The notes beneath the pieces were generated by a model, which worked only from the letters and a program-made list of their open reading frames with translations, ran no database searches and was not told the origin of the DNA. 64,000 bases of DNA from positions 96,265 through 160,264 of the forward strand of contig NZ_FOCB01000014.1 in assembly GCF_900109995.1 (NCBI RefSeq), read 5' to 3'. Positions 1 to 9,909 of this stretch are shown piece by piece; the stretch's first letter is position 1, and every line of letters starts with the position of its first letter. The DNA comes from Pseudomonas sp. ok272. GTDB lineage: Bacteria; Pseudomonadota; Gammaproteobacteria; Pseudomonadales; Pseudomonadaceae. The translations under genes were made by a program, and so were the position numbers.

Positions 1-359
1 GCGGGCTCGACGTGGCTCGGGGCCTGGGCCACGACGCTCGCGGGTGGCAGCTCCCAGACCAACTCGGGCGCGGCCGGGGCTGCAGCCGCCGGGGCCAGGG
101 TCTCCTCGGCAACGGGGACCGCCACACTGATCGGCGCGGCACCGCCGTCCAGCGCCGCCAGCCGCTGCTCAACCGCGGCGAGGGCCACCTGTGCCTGCTT
201 CAGCGCCCGCCCCTGCTGTTGCGCTTGCGCGTTCAAGCGCCGGAGCATGAACACCTGGCCGACCGCCAGGCCGATCAGGGCGCCGATCAGGGCATCACTG
301 AACGACTCATCGAGTAGCCAGCCCAGCACCAGGCCTATGAGCATGAACATCCATTGCAT
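1..359 (-). CDS. DUF2339 family membrane protein, N-terminal part
   Basis: The gene runs off the left edge, so only the first 119 codons are present. The start is the ATG at 357-359, with an AGGG ribosome-binding sequence about 8 bases upstream. The protein opens with a hydrophobic helix (MQWMFMLIGLVLGW...) and a second glycine-rich hydrophobic stretch (ALIGALIGLAVGQVF). A short amphipathic coiled coil follows (about residues 43-70), then an Ala/Pro/Val-rich linker. This layout (membrane anchor, coiled coil, Pro/Ala linker, then many membrane spans) is that of DUF2339 proteins, which are large polytopic membrane proteins of unknown function. The membrane-spanning body lies outside the window, so the family call rests on the N-terminus alone. 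Confidence 0.7.
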   Translation of the reverse strand, partial: MQWMFMLIGLVLGWLLDESFSDALIGALIGLAVGQVFMLRRLNAQAQQQGRALKQAQVALAAVEQRLAALDGGAAPISVAVPVAEETLAPAAAAPAAPELVWELPPASVVAQAPSHVEP

Positions 360-658
360 GGTCGATTTCCCTATGCGGCCCGTTGCCGAGCGAGACCGGA
401 CGATTGAATGCCGAGCCCATATTTAATGGTGCCTACGGCACTCAAACATCCAGCAAACCTGCCGCTCAGTATATCCACCCGCCCCAATAGCCATAGGAGA
501 CTTTTCCTAAAGTGCCTGCCTGACGCCGCGCCCTGAAACGCTGGGCGGCGTACGGGCCAACGCACCGGTCGGCCGAGCCTCCGGAAAAAGTTGTTCAAAA
601 AACCACCAATCCCGTATGATCCCGCGCCCTGATACAACGCTCCCCCCTTGGAAACCCG
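360..658. other. Intergenic region between divergent genes
   Basis: About 300 bases separate the divergent DUF2339 and YkgJ genes and must contain both promoters. I see no convincing -10/-35 pair, hairpin terminator or small gene here. The long minus-strand frame crossing it is antisense to the YkgJ gene and looks spurious. Confidence 0.4.
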
Positions 659-1093
659 ATGAAGCCTCAACTGATCGCCGCCGCGGAACTCGACCGTCTC
701 GAAACCTGGCAGAAGTATTCCAGCCATATGTGCGGCGGCTGCATCTCCAGCTGCTGCACGTTGCCGGTCGAGGTCAAGATCAAGGATCTGATCCGCATTG
801 GCATCGTCGACGAGTTCGAACGCGGCGATCCGCCGAAGAACATCGCCAAGCGCCTGCAGAAGGAAGGGATCGTCGAGCGCTACAACAACAAGTCCGAGAT
901 CTTCACGCTGCAGCGCATGAGCAACAACGATTGCCTGTACCTGGATCGCAAGAGCCGCTTCTGCACTATTTATGACAAGCGCCCGGATACCTGCCGCAAC
1001 CACCCGAAGATCGGCCCGCGGCCTGGGTATTGCGCGTACAAGCCAAAGGAAGTGGTGCGCGAGACCCAACTGCGGACACTGGACAAGTTCTGA
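659..1093 (+). CDS. YkgJ family cysteine cluster protein
   Basis: A 144-residue protein with the cysteine pattern of the YkgJ/zinc- or iron-chelate-binding domain (PF03692). It has CGGCISSCC near residues 25-33, a DCLYLD segment, then FCTIYDKRPDTCRNHP and GYC towards the C-terminus. The clustered cysteines are thought to bind a metal ion; no reaction is established for the family. The ATG at 659 fits the family start and the protein is full length. It is a single gene, followed by a REP pair and the shared terminator with typA. Confidence 0.88.
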   Translation: MKPQLIAAAELDRLETWQKYSSHMCGGCISSCCTLPVEVKIKDLIRIGIVDEFERGDPPKNIAKRLQKEGIVERYNNKSEIFTLQRMSNNDCLYLDRKSRFCTIYDKRPDTCRNHPKIGPRPGYCAYKPKEVVRETQLRTLDKF

Positions 1094-1121
1094 TCCGGAT
1101 GTTCGCTGCCTGACAAGGCCT

Positions 1122-1201
1122 CTTCGCCGGCAAGCCGGTCTCGCTCCCACAGGGTTGTGTGAACACCACGGACCTCATGTGGGAGCGAGCCTGCTCGCGA
1201 T
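1122..1201. repeat. REP doublet (REPIN-like)
   Basis: Two inverted REP arms face each other: CCGGTCTCGCTCCCACAGG on the left and TGTGGGAGCGAGCCTGCTCG on the right, about 25 bases apart. The same GTGGGAGCGxGC motif recurs in many intergenic gaps of this window. Such doublets are non-coding and are mobilised by RAYT proteins encoded elsewhere (family knowledge). Confidence 0.85.
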
Positions 1202-1235
1202 AGGGCCGCTCAAACACCACACCCCCCAGACAAAC

Positions 1236-1273
1236 AAAAACGCCCCCGACCTTGCGGTCGGGGGCGTTTTTTT
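1236..1273. terminator. Bidirectional terminator between ykgJ-like gene and typA
   Basis: An 11-bp GC-rich stem (CGCCCCCGACC / GGTCGGGGGCG) with a 4-base loop is preceded by A-runs and followed by a run of seven T. It can stop the rightward gene at 659 and the leftward typA. Confidence 0.93.
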
Positions 1274-1290
1274 GCCGCTAACTAAATGAC

Positions 1291-3111
1291 TTAGTTACCG
1301 GACTTCTTGGCAGCGCGGGTACGCTCGCTTTCGCCCAGGATCTTCTTACGAAGACGGATGGACTTCGGCGTCACTTCGCACAGCTCGTCTTCTTGTACGA
1401 ATTCCAGGGCCTGCTCCAGGGTGAAGCGGATAGGCGGAACCAAAGCGATGGTTTCGTCTTTACCCGATGCACGCATGTTGTCGAGCTTCTTGCCCTTGGT
1501 TGGGTTGACACCCAGGTCGTTGTCGCGGCTGTTGATGCCGACGATTTGACCTTCGTACACGTCTTCGCCGTGGCCCAGGAACAGCTTGCCACGTGCTTGC
1601 AGGGTTTCCAGCGAGTAGGTCAGTGCCTTACCGGTAGCGACCGAAACCAGCACGCCGTTCTGACGGCCGGACATGTCGCCGGACTTCATCACGTCGTAAC
1701 GGTCGAAGATCGAGGTCAGGATGCCTGCACCGGAGGTCAGGGTCAGGAACTCGTTACGGAAACCGATCAAGCCACGCGCCGGGATGTTGTACTCAAGGCG
1801 CACACGGCCCTTGCCATCCGGAACCATGTTGGTCAGGTCGCCCTTACGGATACCGATCTGTTCCATGATCGCGCCCTGGGACTCTTCTGGCAGGTCGATG
1901 GTGACGTTTTCGTACGGTTCGTGCTTAACGCCGTCAACCATGCGGATGATCACTTCCGGACGACCAACACCCATTTCGAAGCCTTCGCGACGCATGGTTT
2001 CGATCAGTACCGAGAGGTGCAGCTCACCACGGCCGGAGACCTTGAACTTGTCAGCCGAGTCGCCTTCTTCAACGCGCAGAGCAACGTTGTACAGCAGCTC
2101 TTTGTCCAGACGCTCTTTGATGTTACGGCTGGTCACGAACTTGCCTTCACGGCCGCAGAACGGCGAGTCGTTAACCTGGAAGGTCATCGAAACGGTAGGT
2201 TCGTCAACGGTCAGCGGCTTCATCGCTTCGACGTTCAGTGGGTCGCACAGCGTGTCGGAGATGAACAGCTGGTCGAAGCCGCTGACGCAGACGATGTCGC
2301 CGGCAGCTGCTTCTTCAACGTCGATGCGGTGCAGGCCGTGGTGACCCATCAGCTTGAGGATACGACCGTTGCGGCGCTTGCCGTCGGCGTCGATAGCCAC
2401 CACCTGGGTGTTAGGCTTGACGCGACCGCGAGCGATACGGCCAACGCCGATAACACCCAGGAAGCTGTTGTAGTCCAGTGCGGAGATCTGCATCTGGAAC
2501 GGGCCGTCACGGTCGACTTTTGGCGCCGGAACGTGGTCGACAATGGCCTGGTACAGCGGGGTCATGTCTTCAGCCATGTCGGTGTGTTCCAGACCGGCAA
2601 TGCCGTTCAGGGCCGAGGCGTAGACGACTTTGAAGTCCAACTGTTCTTCGGTAGCACCCAGGTTGTCGAACAGGTCGAAGATCTGGTCCAGAACCCAGTC
2701 CGGACGTGCGCCCGGACGGTCAACCTTGTTGATCACCACGATCGGACGCAGGCCAGCCTGGAAGGCCTTCTGGGTCACGAAACGGGTTTGCGGCATAGGG
2801 CCGTCTTGAGCATCGACCAGCAACAGAACGGAGTCGACCATCGACATTACGCGCTCAACTTCACCACCGAAGTCGGCGTGGCCCGGGGTGTCCACGATGT
2901 TGATGTGGTAGCCGTTCCAGTTGATGGCGGTGTTCTTCGCCAGAATGGTAATACCGCGCTCTTTCTCCTGGTCGTTGGAGTCCATCACGCGCTCGTCGTT
3001 GAGCTCACTGCGCTCCAGGGTGCCGGATTGACGCAAGAGTTTGTCTACCAGGGTGGTTTTACCGTGGTCAACGTGAGCAATGATGGCGATGTTGCGTAGA
3101 TTTTCGATCAC
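1291..3111 (-). CDS. typA: Ribosome-associated GTPase TypA/BipA
   Basis: A translational GTPase of the EF-G/LepA family that binds the 70S ribosome and helps 50S assembly and stress or cold adaptation. G1 AHVDHGKTT and G3 DTPGHADFGGEVERV lie in the first 90 residues, NKVD (G4) follows, then the beta-barrel and the TypA-specific C-terminal domain. I chose the GTG at 3111, giving 606 residues starting MIENLRNIAIIAHVDHGKTT, the usual family length. An in-frame ATG at 3162 would add 17 residues that are not conserved as far as I know. It lies downstream of thiI in the same direction. Confidence 0.97.
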   Translation of the reverse strand: MIENLRNIAIIAHVDHGKTTLVDKLLRQSGTLERSELNDERVMDSNDQEKERGITILAKNTAINWNGYHINIVDTPGHADFGGEVERVMSMVDSVLLLVDAQDGPMPQTRFVTQKAFQAGLRPIVVINKVDRPGARPDWVLDQIFDLFDNLGATEEQLDFKVVYASALNGIAGLEHTDMAEDMTPLYQAIVDHVPAPKVDRDGPFQMQISALDYNSFLGVIGVGRIARGRVKPNTQVVAIDADGKRRNGRILKLMGHHGLHRIDVEEAAAGDIVCVSGFDQLFISDTLCDPLNVEAMKPLTVDEPTVSMTFQVNDSPFCGREGKFVTSRNIKERLDKELLYNVALRVEEGDSADKFKVSGRGELHLSVLIETMRREGFEMGVGRPEVIIRMVDGVKHEPYENVTIDLPEESQGAIMEQIGIRKGDLTNMVPDGKGRVRLEYNIPARGLIGFRNEFLTLTSGAGILTSIFDRYDVMKSGDMSGRQNGVLVSVATGKALTYSLETLQARGKLFLGHGEDVYEGQIVGINSRDNDLGVNPTKGKKLDNMRASGKDETIALVPPIRFTLEQALEFVQEDELCEVTPKSIRLRKKILGESERTRAAKKSGN

Positions 3112-3177
3112 TTGTGTATCTCGATCAGAGGATTCGGTGTGCTGACAAGTCTTGGCAGCCATTTAAACGTTGCGTCC

Positions 3178-3199
3178 GTCAAGCCGGTTACGGCTTGAC
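3178..3199. other. Perfect hairpin between thiI and typA
   Basis: GTCAAGCCG and CGGCTTGAC form a 9-bp stem with a GTTA loop. There is no T-run on the minus strand after it, so it is not a standard intrinsic terminator. It may stabilise the 3' end of thiI mRNA or lie in the typA leader. Confidence 0.5.
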
Positions 3200-3251
3200 G
3201 GCGGCGTCGGGGGGCCGGTGACGCAGGCCACAGGCAAACAGCCCCGGGCTC

Positions 3252-4706
3252 TTAGCTCGGTCGATAAACGCGCACATTGGCATGCCCCTCACTGAGCAAA
3301 TGGTGGGCATGCAGGCGACTCATCACGCCTTTGTCGCAATACAACAGGTACTGGCGAGTAGGGTCCAGTTCCTTGAAACGAGCGTTCAGTGCATAAAACG
3401 GCATCGCTTGTACCTCGATGCCAGCAAGCCCCAGCGGTTCGTCTTCAACGGCATCAGGATGACGGATGTCGATGACGATTTGCCCTGCCAGCGCCTCACT
3501 GACTTCTTCTATCTGCAAGTCCTGGCCCAATTCGTCGATGACTCGATCGATGGGGACCAGCTTGGCGTTCTCGAGCGCACGCTCAAGGACCGCCATGTCG
3601 AATTCTTTCTCTTCGTGCTCCACGCGTGGTTTCTTGGCGTGGGTCTTGGGGTTCACCGAGATGACCCCGCAGTACTCTGGCATGTGCTTGGCGAAGTCGG
3701 CGGTGCCGATTTCGTTGGCCAGGTCGATGATGTCCTGCTTGTGGCTGGCGATCAGCGGGCGCAATACCAGCTTCTCGGTCACGCAGTCGATCACGTTCAG
3801 GTTCGGCAGCGTCTGGCTGGACACTTGGGAGATCGCCTCGCCCGTCACCAGTGCCTCGATGTCCAGGCGATCGGCGATTCGGGACGCCGCGCGCAACATC
3901 ATACGCTTCAATACCACGCCCATATGACTGTTATCGACTTTGCCGAGAATTTCTCCCAGCACTTCCTCGAACGGCACACTGACAAATAGCACGCGTTGGG
4001 AGCTGCCGTACTTCTTCCAGATGAAGTGCGCGACTTCCATCACGCCCAATTCGTGGGCTCGCCCACCCAGGTTGAAGAAGCAGAAGTGCGCCAGCAGCCC
4101 GCGGCGCATGATCTGGTAGGCGGCGACGGTCGAGTCAAAGCCGCCGGACATCAGCACCAGGGTCTGTTCCAGCGCGCCCAGCGGGTAACCGCCGATGCTG
4201 TTGTGCTGGTTGTGGATGACAAACAACCGTTTGTCGCGAATCTCGATACGCACTTCGATTTGCGGCTCTTTGAGCGAGATTCCGGCCGCGTTGCACTGGC
4301 GACGCAGCTGGCTGCCGACGTATTTCTCGACATCCATGGAGCTGAATTCGTGCTTGCCGGCCCGCTTGCAGCGCACCGAAAAGATCTTCCCGGCCAGGGC
4401 CTCGCCGAAGTGCTCCTGGCACTTGGCGACGATGTCGTCGAAGTCACCCAATGGGTACTCATCGACCTGCAGGAAATGCGCGATGCCCGGCATGCAGCTC
4501 AGGCGATCGGTCATGTCCTTCAAGGCTTTGGGGTCAGTGACGCGGGTTTCCAGCTCGAGGTTGTCCCACACGCCGTTCACCACCACAGCCGGGTCCAGAT
4601 CGCGGAGTACGGCACGGATGTTCTTGGCCAACTGACGGATGAAACGCATCCGTACCGGGCGGCTCTTGATGGTGATCTCGGGGAAGACTTTTACGATTAG
4701 TTTCAT
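3252..4706 (-). CDS. thiI: tRNA 4-thiouridine synthase ThiI with rhodanese domain
   Basis: ThiI adenylates U8 of tRNA and transfers sulfur to give 4-thiouridine; in many bacteria it also supplies sulfur for the thiazole of thiamine. The 484-residue protein has the N-terminal ferredoxin-like/THUMP region, the PP-loop ATP site LMSGGFDSTVAA near residue 185, and a C-terminal rhodanese domain. The sulfur-carrying cysteine is in YLLYCDKG (Cys457) and its partner cysteine lies in MPEYCGV. Length and both cysteines match the long, rhodanese-fused form of E. coli. It lies divergent from glnA and reads towards typA. Confidence 0.97.
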   Translation of the reverse strand: MKLIVKVFPEITIKSRPVRMRFIRQLAKNIRAVLRDLDPAVVVNGVWDNLELETRVTDPKALKDMTDRLSCMPGIAHFLQVDEYPLGDFDDIVAKCQEHFGEALAGKIFSVRCKRAGKHEFSSMDVEKYVGSQLRRQCNAAGISLKEPQIEVRIEIRDKRLFVIHNQHNSIGGYPLGALEQTLVLMSGGFDSTVAAYQIMRRGLLAHFCFFNLGGRAHELGVMEVAHFIWKKYGSSQRVLFVSVPFEEVLGEILGKVDNSHMGVVLKRMMLRAASRIADRLDIEALVTGEAISQVSSQTLPNLNVIDCVTEKLVLRPLIASHKQDIIDLANEIGTADFAKHMPEYCGVISVNPKTHAKKPRVEHEEKEFDMAVLERALENAKLVPIDRVIDELGQDLQIEEVSEALAGQIVIDIRHPDAVEDEPLGLAGIEVQAMPFYALNARFKELDPTRQYLLYCDKGVMSRLHAHHLLSEGHANVRVYRPS

Positions 4707-4802
4707 GAAAACAGCGCGCGCTTAGCCAGCCGAAAAAGGGGGGCGCGGATTATAGCGGAAATTGCTCAAGGTTTAACCAGTTAATATGCAGAAGGTTTTG
4801 CG

Positions 4803-4819
4803 TGCACCAAAACGGGTCA
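4803..4819 (+). promoter_or_regulatory. Possible NtrC-binding site upstream of glnA
   Basis: TGCACCAAAACGGGTCA matches the left half (TGCACC) and the 17-bp length of the NtrC consensus TGCACC-N5-GGTGCA. The right half is only partly conserved. It lies about 100 bases upstream of the sigma-54 promoter, a normal enhancer distance. Confidence 0.5.
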
Positions 4820-4922
4820 TTTATGGCGGAAGACGCTACATTAGAGGGCGGTATTTTCCGCCTTTATGCCGTTTACAGCGTTATAAGCGTGATATTGGGG
4901 CAAAAAACCCAAGTCGGGGCAC

Positions 4923-4938
4923 TGGCATGCAATTTGCT
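4923..4938 (+). promoter_or_regulatory. Sigma-54 promoter of glnA
   Basis: TGGCATGCAATTTGCT has the invariant GG (4924-4925) and GC (4936-4937) exactly ten bases apart, with TTGC at -12. It fits the RpoN consensus TGGCACG-N4-TTGCW. The predicted transcript starts near 4949 and leaves an 88-base leader before glnA. Confidence 0.88.
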
Positions 4939-5036
4939 CCCTTGTGAGGCAGGTTGCCGTGGCAGAGTATGCGCGCCGGCATCACCCACATTCCAAGGGC
5001 ATTCCACTACCCGCCCGAAGCCACCCGGAGGACACT

Positions 5037-6443
5037 ATGTCGAAGTCGGTTCAACTCATCAAAGATCATGACGTCAAATGGATTGATCTGCGCTTCACGG
5101 ACACCAAAGGCACTCAGCACCACGTGACCATGCCGGCTCGCGACGCGCTGGATGACGCCTTCTTCGAAGAAGGCAAAATGTTCGACGGTTCCTCCATCGC
5201 TGGCTGGAAAGGCATCGAAGCCTCCGACATGATCCTGATGCCGGACGACAGCACCGCTGTCCTCGATCCGTTCACCGAAGACCCAACCCTGATCATCGTC
5301 TGCAACGTGATCGACCCTTCGACCATGCAAGGCTATGACCGCGACCCACGTGCGATCGCCAAGCGCGCCGAGGACTACCTCAAGTCCACCGCCATCGGTG
5401 ACACCGTATTCGTCGGCCCGGAGCCTGAGTTCTTCATCTTCGACCAAGTGAAGTTCAAGTCCGACATCTCCGGCTCCATGTTCAAGATCTTCTCCGAACA
5501 AGGTTCGTGGATGTCCGACCAGGACGTGGAAGGCGGCAACCATGGCCACCGTCCAGGTATCAAGGGCGGCTACTTCCCGGTTCCACCGTTCGACCACGAC
5601 CACGAAATCCGTACCTCCATGTGCAACGCCATGGAAGAAATGGGCCTGGTCATCGAAGTGCACCACCACGAAGTGGCGACTGCCGGCCAGAACGAAATCG
5701 GCGTGCGCTTCAACACCCTGGTGGCCAAGGCTGACGAAGTCCAGACCCTCAAGTACTGCGTACACAACGTCGCCGTTGCCTACGGCCGTACCGCGACCTT
5801 CATGCCTAAGCCTCTGTACGGCGACAACGGCTCGGGGATGCACGTTCACCTGTCCATCGCCAAAGATGGCAAGAACACCTTCGCTGGCGAAGGCTATGCC
5901 GGCCTGTCCGACACCGCCCTGTTCTTCATCGGCGGCATCATCAAGCACGGTAAGGCCCTGAACGGCTTCACCAACCCGTCGACCAACTCCTACAAGCGTC
6001 TGGTCCCAGGTTTCGAAGCGCCAGTGATGCTGGCCTACTCGGCACGCAACCGTTCGGCTTCGATCCGTATTCCTTACGTGTCCAGCCCGCGCGCTCGTCG
6101 TATCGAAGCACGCTTCCCGGATCCGGCTGCCAACCCATACCTGTGCTTCGCGGCCCTGCTGATGGCTGGCCTGGACGGTATCCAGAACAAGATCCACCCA
6201 GGCGACGCCGCCGACAAGAACTTGTACGACCTGCCGCCTGAAGAGGCCAAAGAGATCCCACAAGTGTGCGGCAGCCTGAAAGAAGCCCTGGAAGAGCTGG
6301 ACAAGGGCCGTGCGTTCCTGACCAAGGGCGGCGTATTCAGCGATGACTTCATCGACGCTTACATTGCCCTGAAAAGCGAAGAAGAAATCAAGGTTCGCAC
6401 CTTCGTACACCCACTGGAATACGAGCTGTACTACAGCTGCTGA
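5037..6443 (+). CDS. glnA: Glutamine synthetase type I
   Basis: GlnA makes glutamine from glutamate, ammonia and ATP and is the main ammonia-assimilating enzyme. The 468-residue protein starts MSKSVQLIKDHDVKWIDLRF at the ATG after GGAGGACACT. An upstream in-frame extension to 4944 is rejected because it has no ribosome site and crosses the promoter. Active-site signatures (FDGSSIAGW, the NGSGMHVH metal/ATP region, the NRSASIRIP arginine region) are intact. Tyr397 in KNLYDLPPEE is the adenylylation site, so GlnE control is expected. Transcription should be RpoN/NtrC dependent from the promoter at 4923-4938. Confidence 0.99.
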   Translation: MSKSVQLIKDHDVKWIDLRFTDTKGTQHHVTMPARDALDDAFFEEGKMFDGSSIAGWKGIEASDMILMPDDSTAVLDPFTEDPTLIIVCNVIDPSTMQGYDRDPRAIAKRAEDYLKSTAIGDTVFVGPEPEFFIFDQVKFKSDISGSMFKIFSEQGSWMSDQDVEGGNHGHRPGIKGGYFPVPPFDHDHEIRTSMCNAMEEMGLVIEVHHHEVATAGQNEIGVRFNTLVAKADEVQTLKYCVHNVAVAYGRTATFMPKPLYGDNGSGMHVHLSIAKDGKNTFAGEGYAGLSDTALFFIGGIIKHGKALNGFTNPSTNSYKRLVPGFEAPVMLAYSARNRSASIRIPYVSSPRARRIEARFPDPAANPYLCFAALLMAGLDGIQNKIHPGDAADKNLYDLPPEEAKEIPQVCGSLKEALEELDKGRAFLTKGGVFSDDFIDAYIALKSEEEIKVRTFVHPLEYELYYSC

Positions 6444-6479
6444 TCCAGTAACGCCCGCACACGCGGCGTGACAAAAACA

Positions 6480-6505
6480 GGCCTCCTTCGCAGGGGGCCT
6501 TTTTT
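6480..6505 (+). terminator. glnA terminator
   Basis: GGCCTCC and GGGGGCC pair (one G-U) around TTCGCA and are followed by a run of six or seven T. It lies 35 bases after the glnA stop. Confidence 0.85.
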
Positions 6506-6630
6506 ATGGGAAAAATTCGCCACAACCTCGCGGACAATTCCTCCAGCCAACAGCTCCGCGCCCGGCATCCCCACTCCCCCCTGCCTTTTACCCTGGCGAC
6601 ACCTTCACTCAGCCAGCCCAAGGACCCACC

Positions 6631-6783
6631 ATGCCAACCCGTCCCCTGTATGCCCTGCTCATGACCCTCGCCCTGCTGACTGCCGCCGGGTGCAGCGCAA
6701 GCGATGTCGAACTCACCCTGGAGCGAGACATGCTGCTTTACGGCAGCACCGCCACGCACGACGCCCTCAACCAGCAAAGCTGA
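6631..6783 (+). CDS. Small lipoprotein (50 aa)
   Basis: A short frame of 50 codons starts at an ATG preceded by AAGGA at a good distance. It encodes a hydrophobic signal segment (residues 6-19) ending in LTAAGC, a clear lipobox with Cys21, followed by a short polar tail of 30 residues. It should be cleaved by LspA and anchored as a tiny lipoprotein. A hairpin follows directly at 6797-6823. I do not recognise a family. It sits between glnA and ntrB, but its promoter is not obvious, so a link to nitrogen control is only positional. Confidence 0.65.
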   Translation: MPTRPLYALLMTLALLTAAGCSASDVELTLERDMLLYGSTATHDALNQQS

Positions 6784-6796
6784 CCCGCCAACAGGC

Positions 6797-6823
6797 GAAC
6801 CCGACGCACACGCCGTCGGGTTC
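6797..6823 (+). terminator. Hairpin terminator after the small lipoprotein
   Basis: GAACCCGACG and CGTCGGGTTC form a 10-bp perfect stem with a 7-base loop. Only a weak T-rich tail (GGGTTTAATTT) follows, so termination may be partial. Confidence 0.65.
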
Positions 6824-6853
6824 CCGGGTTTAATTTGAACACTGACAGGATTG

Positions 6854-6870
6854 CGCACTATATTGGTGCA
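6854..6870 (+). promoter_or_regulatory. NtrC-binding site upstream of ntrBC
   Basis: CGCACTATATTGGTGCA differs at one position from the strong E. coli glnA NtrC site as I remember it (TGCACTATATTGGTGCA). It is followed at once by TGCACC at 6877-6882. It lies about 130 bases upstream of the sigma-54-like promoter and points to autoregulation of ntrBC. Confidence 0.8.
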
Positions 6871-6997
6871 GCAATCTGCACCCTTCCCACTTGCCCTACC
6901 CATTTTGGTTCGAAAATACTCGCAAGAGCCGGCAGAACCCGACGCAACGGGAGCTAAAGCGCCAATTTCAGGGGTTTATTGCTTCGTTTCGGAGCCT

Positions 6998-7013
6998 TGG
7001 TTTGGTTTTTGCA
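6998..7013 (+). promoter_or_regulatory. Sigma-54-like promoter of ntrBC
   Basis: TGGTTTGGTTTTTGCA has GG at 6999-7000 and GC at 7011-7012 with ten bases between, and TTGCA at -12. The -24 box is weaker (TTTG instead of CACG). Together with the NtrC site upstream it is a credible RpoN promoter. Confidence 0.65.
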
Positions 7014-7091
7014 TTTTCCTCGCATCAGCGCCCTACCTGCGCGCGCACGCCGGGATCAGCCCCGGGCTGCCCTGCTCCAAAAGAGGTCCTA

Positions 7092-8173
7092 ATGACCATC
7101 AGCGACGCACTGCACCGCTTGCTACTCGACAACCTGACCACCGCCACCATTCTGCTCGATGCCCAACTGCGCCTTGAGTACATGAATCCGGCCGCGGAAA
7201 TGCTCCTGGCCATCAGTGGCCAGCGCAGCCACGGGCAGTTCATCAGCGAGCTGTTCACCGAGTCGCCCGAAGCCCTGAATTCGCTGCGCCAGGCCGTGGA
7301 GCACGCACACCCGTTCACCAAGCGCGAAGCCATGCTCACCGCCCTGACCGGCCAGACCCTGACCGTCGACTACGCCGTGACGCCGATCCTCAGCAACAGC
7401 GGCACCCTGCTGCTGCTCGAAGTCCACCCCCGCGACCGCCTGCTACGCATCACCAAGGAAGAGGCCCAACTGTCCAAGCAGGAAACCAGCAAGATGCTGG
7501 TGCGCGGCCTCGCCCATGAGATCAAGAACCCCCTGGGCGGGATTCGCGGCGCGGCCCAGTTGCTGGCCCGCGAGCTGCCGGAAGAAAGCCTCAAGGACTA
7601 CACCAACGTCATCATCGAGGAAGCCGATCGCCTGCGGAACCTGGTGGATCGCATGCTCGGCTCGAACAAGCTGCCGTCGCTGGCGATGTGCAACGTCCAC
7701 GAAGTGCTGGAGCGGGTGTGCAACCTGGTGGAAGCCGAAAGCCAGGGCGGCATCACCCTGGTGCGCGACTACGACCCGAGCATCCCGGACGTGCTGATCG
7801 ACCGTGAACAAATGATCCAGGCCGTGCTGAACATCGTGCGCAACGCGATGCAGGCGATCAGCAGCCAGAACGAGCTGCGCCTGGGCCGCATCACCCTGCG
7901 CTCGCGAACCCTGCGCCAGTTCACCATCGGCCACGTGCGCCACCGCCTGGTGACCAAGATCGAAATCATCGACAACGGCCCGGGCGTGCCCGCGGACCTG
8001 CAGGAAACCATCTTCTTCCCCATGGTCAGCGGCCGCCCGGATGGCACCGGGCTGGGCCTGGCCATTACCCAGAACATTATCAGCCAGCACCAGGGCCTGA
8101 TCGAATGTGACAGCCATCCAGGCCACACCACCTTCTCGATCTTTCTGCCACTGGAACAAGGAGCCACATCGAC

Positions 8174-8177
<4 letters not shown>
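7092..8177 (+). CDS. ntrB: Nitrogen regulation sensor kinase NtrB (GlnL)
   Basis: NtrB is the soluble histidine kinase/phosphatase that, under PII control, sets phosphorylation of NtrC according to nitrogen status. The start at 7092 gives 361 residues (MTISDALHRLL...), the usual length; the in-frame extension to 6891 is discarded as it overlaps the promoter. It has an N-terminal PAS domain (about 10-110), the H-box GLAHEIKNPLGG with His142, and an HATPase domain with IDNGPGVP and GTGLGLAI. There is no membrane segment. Its stop overlaps the ntrC start (ATGA), so the two are translationally coupled. Confidence 0.98.
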
Positions 8178-9610
<1,433 letters not shown>

Positions 9611-9630
9611 CGCCACACACGACGACACCG

Positions 9631-9720
9631 TGTGGGAGCGAGCCTGCTCGCGAATGAAAGGACAATGAGCATCAGCGTTGACGGTGCAGCCACCTTCGCG
9701 AGCAGGCGCGCTCCCACATG
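9631..9720. repeat. REP doublet
   Basis: TGTGGGAGCGAGCCTGCTCGCGAA and its inverted partner TTCGCGAGCAGGCGCGCTCCCACA are separated by about 42 bases. One base in the right arm breaks the symmetry. Confidence 0.9.
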
Positions 9721-9738
9721 GGCTCTGCCCGAGGGCCA

Positions 9739-9757
9739 TGCACCGCTTGAATGCACC
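9739..9757 (+). promoter_or_regulatory. Possible NtrC half-sites upstream of the small RNA gene
   Basis: Two TGCACC motifs (9739-9744 and 9752-9757) lie 13 bases apart, about 130 bases upstream of a sigma-54 promoter. Neither has a good GGTGCA partner, so this is suggestive only. Confidence 0.35.
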
Positions 9758-9812
9758 ATGGTCCGGTATCGCGCACAACGCTTGAGCCGGCAGCCTGAAC
9801 GGCCTCTGCTGT

Positions 9813-9849
9813 AAAAAACCGAAAGCCCCGTAATCCGGGGCTTTTCGTT
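9813..9849 (+). terminator. ntrBC terminator
   Basis: AAAGCCCCG and CGGGGCTTTT form a stem around TAATC, preceded by an A-run. It separates the ntrC transcript from the small RNA promoter. Confidence 0.85.
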
Positions 9850-9883
9850 ACCCGAAACAAAATCTAAAGACTTTCCAAGAACC

Positions 9884-9899
9884 TGGCACGGCCCCTGCA
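9884..9899 (+). promoter_or_regulatory. Sigma-54 promoter of the NrsZ-like sRNA
   Basis: TGGCACGGCCCCTGCA matches the full TGGCACG -24 element and TGCA at -12, with GG (9885-9886) and GC (9897-9898) ten bases apart. No protein-coding gene follows in this direction for over 500 bases, so the product is an RNA. Predicted start is near 9910. Confidence 0.88.
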
Positions 9900-9909
9900 A
9901 TAGTCCAAT

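Noticed and set aside
1393..3099. 568-codon plus-strand frame opposite typA
   Set aside because: Exactly antisense to the typA gene, whose translation is a textbook GTPase; the frame is a by-product of GC-rich codon use.
3112..3162. 17-residue N-terminal extension of TypA
   Set aside because: The GTG at 3111 gives the family length of 606 residues and starts at the first conserved residue.
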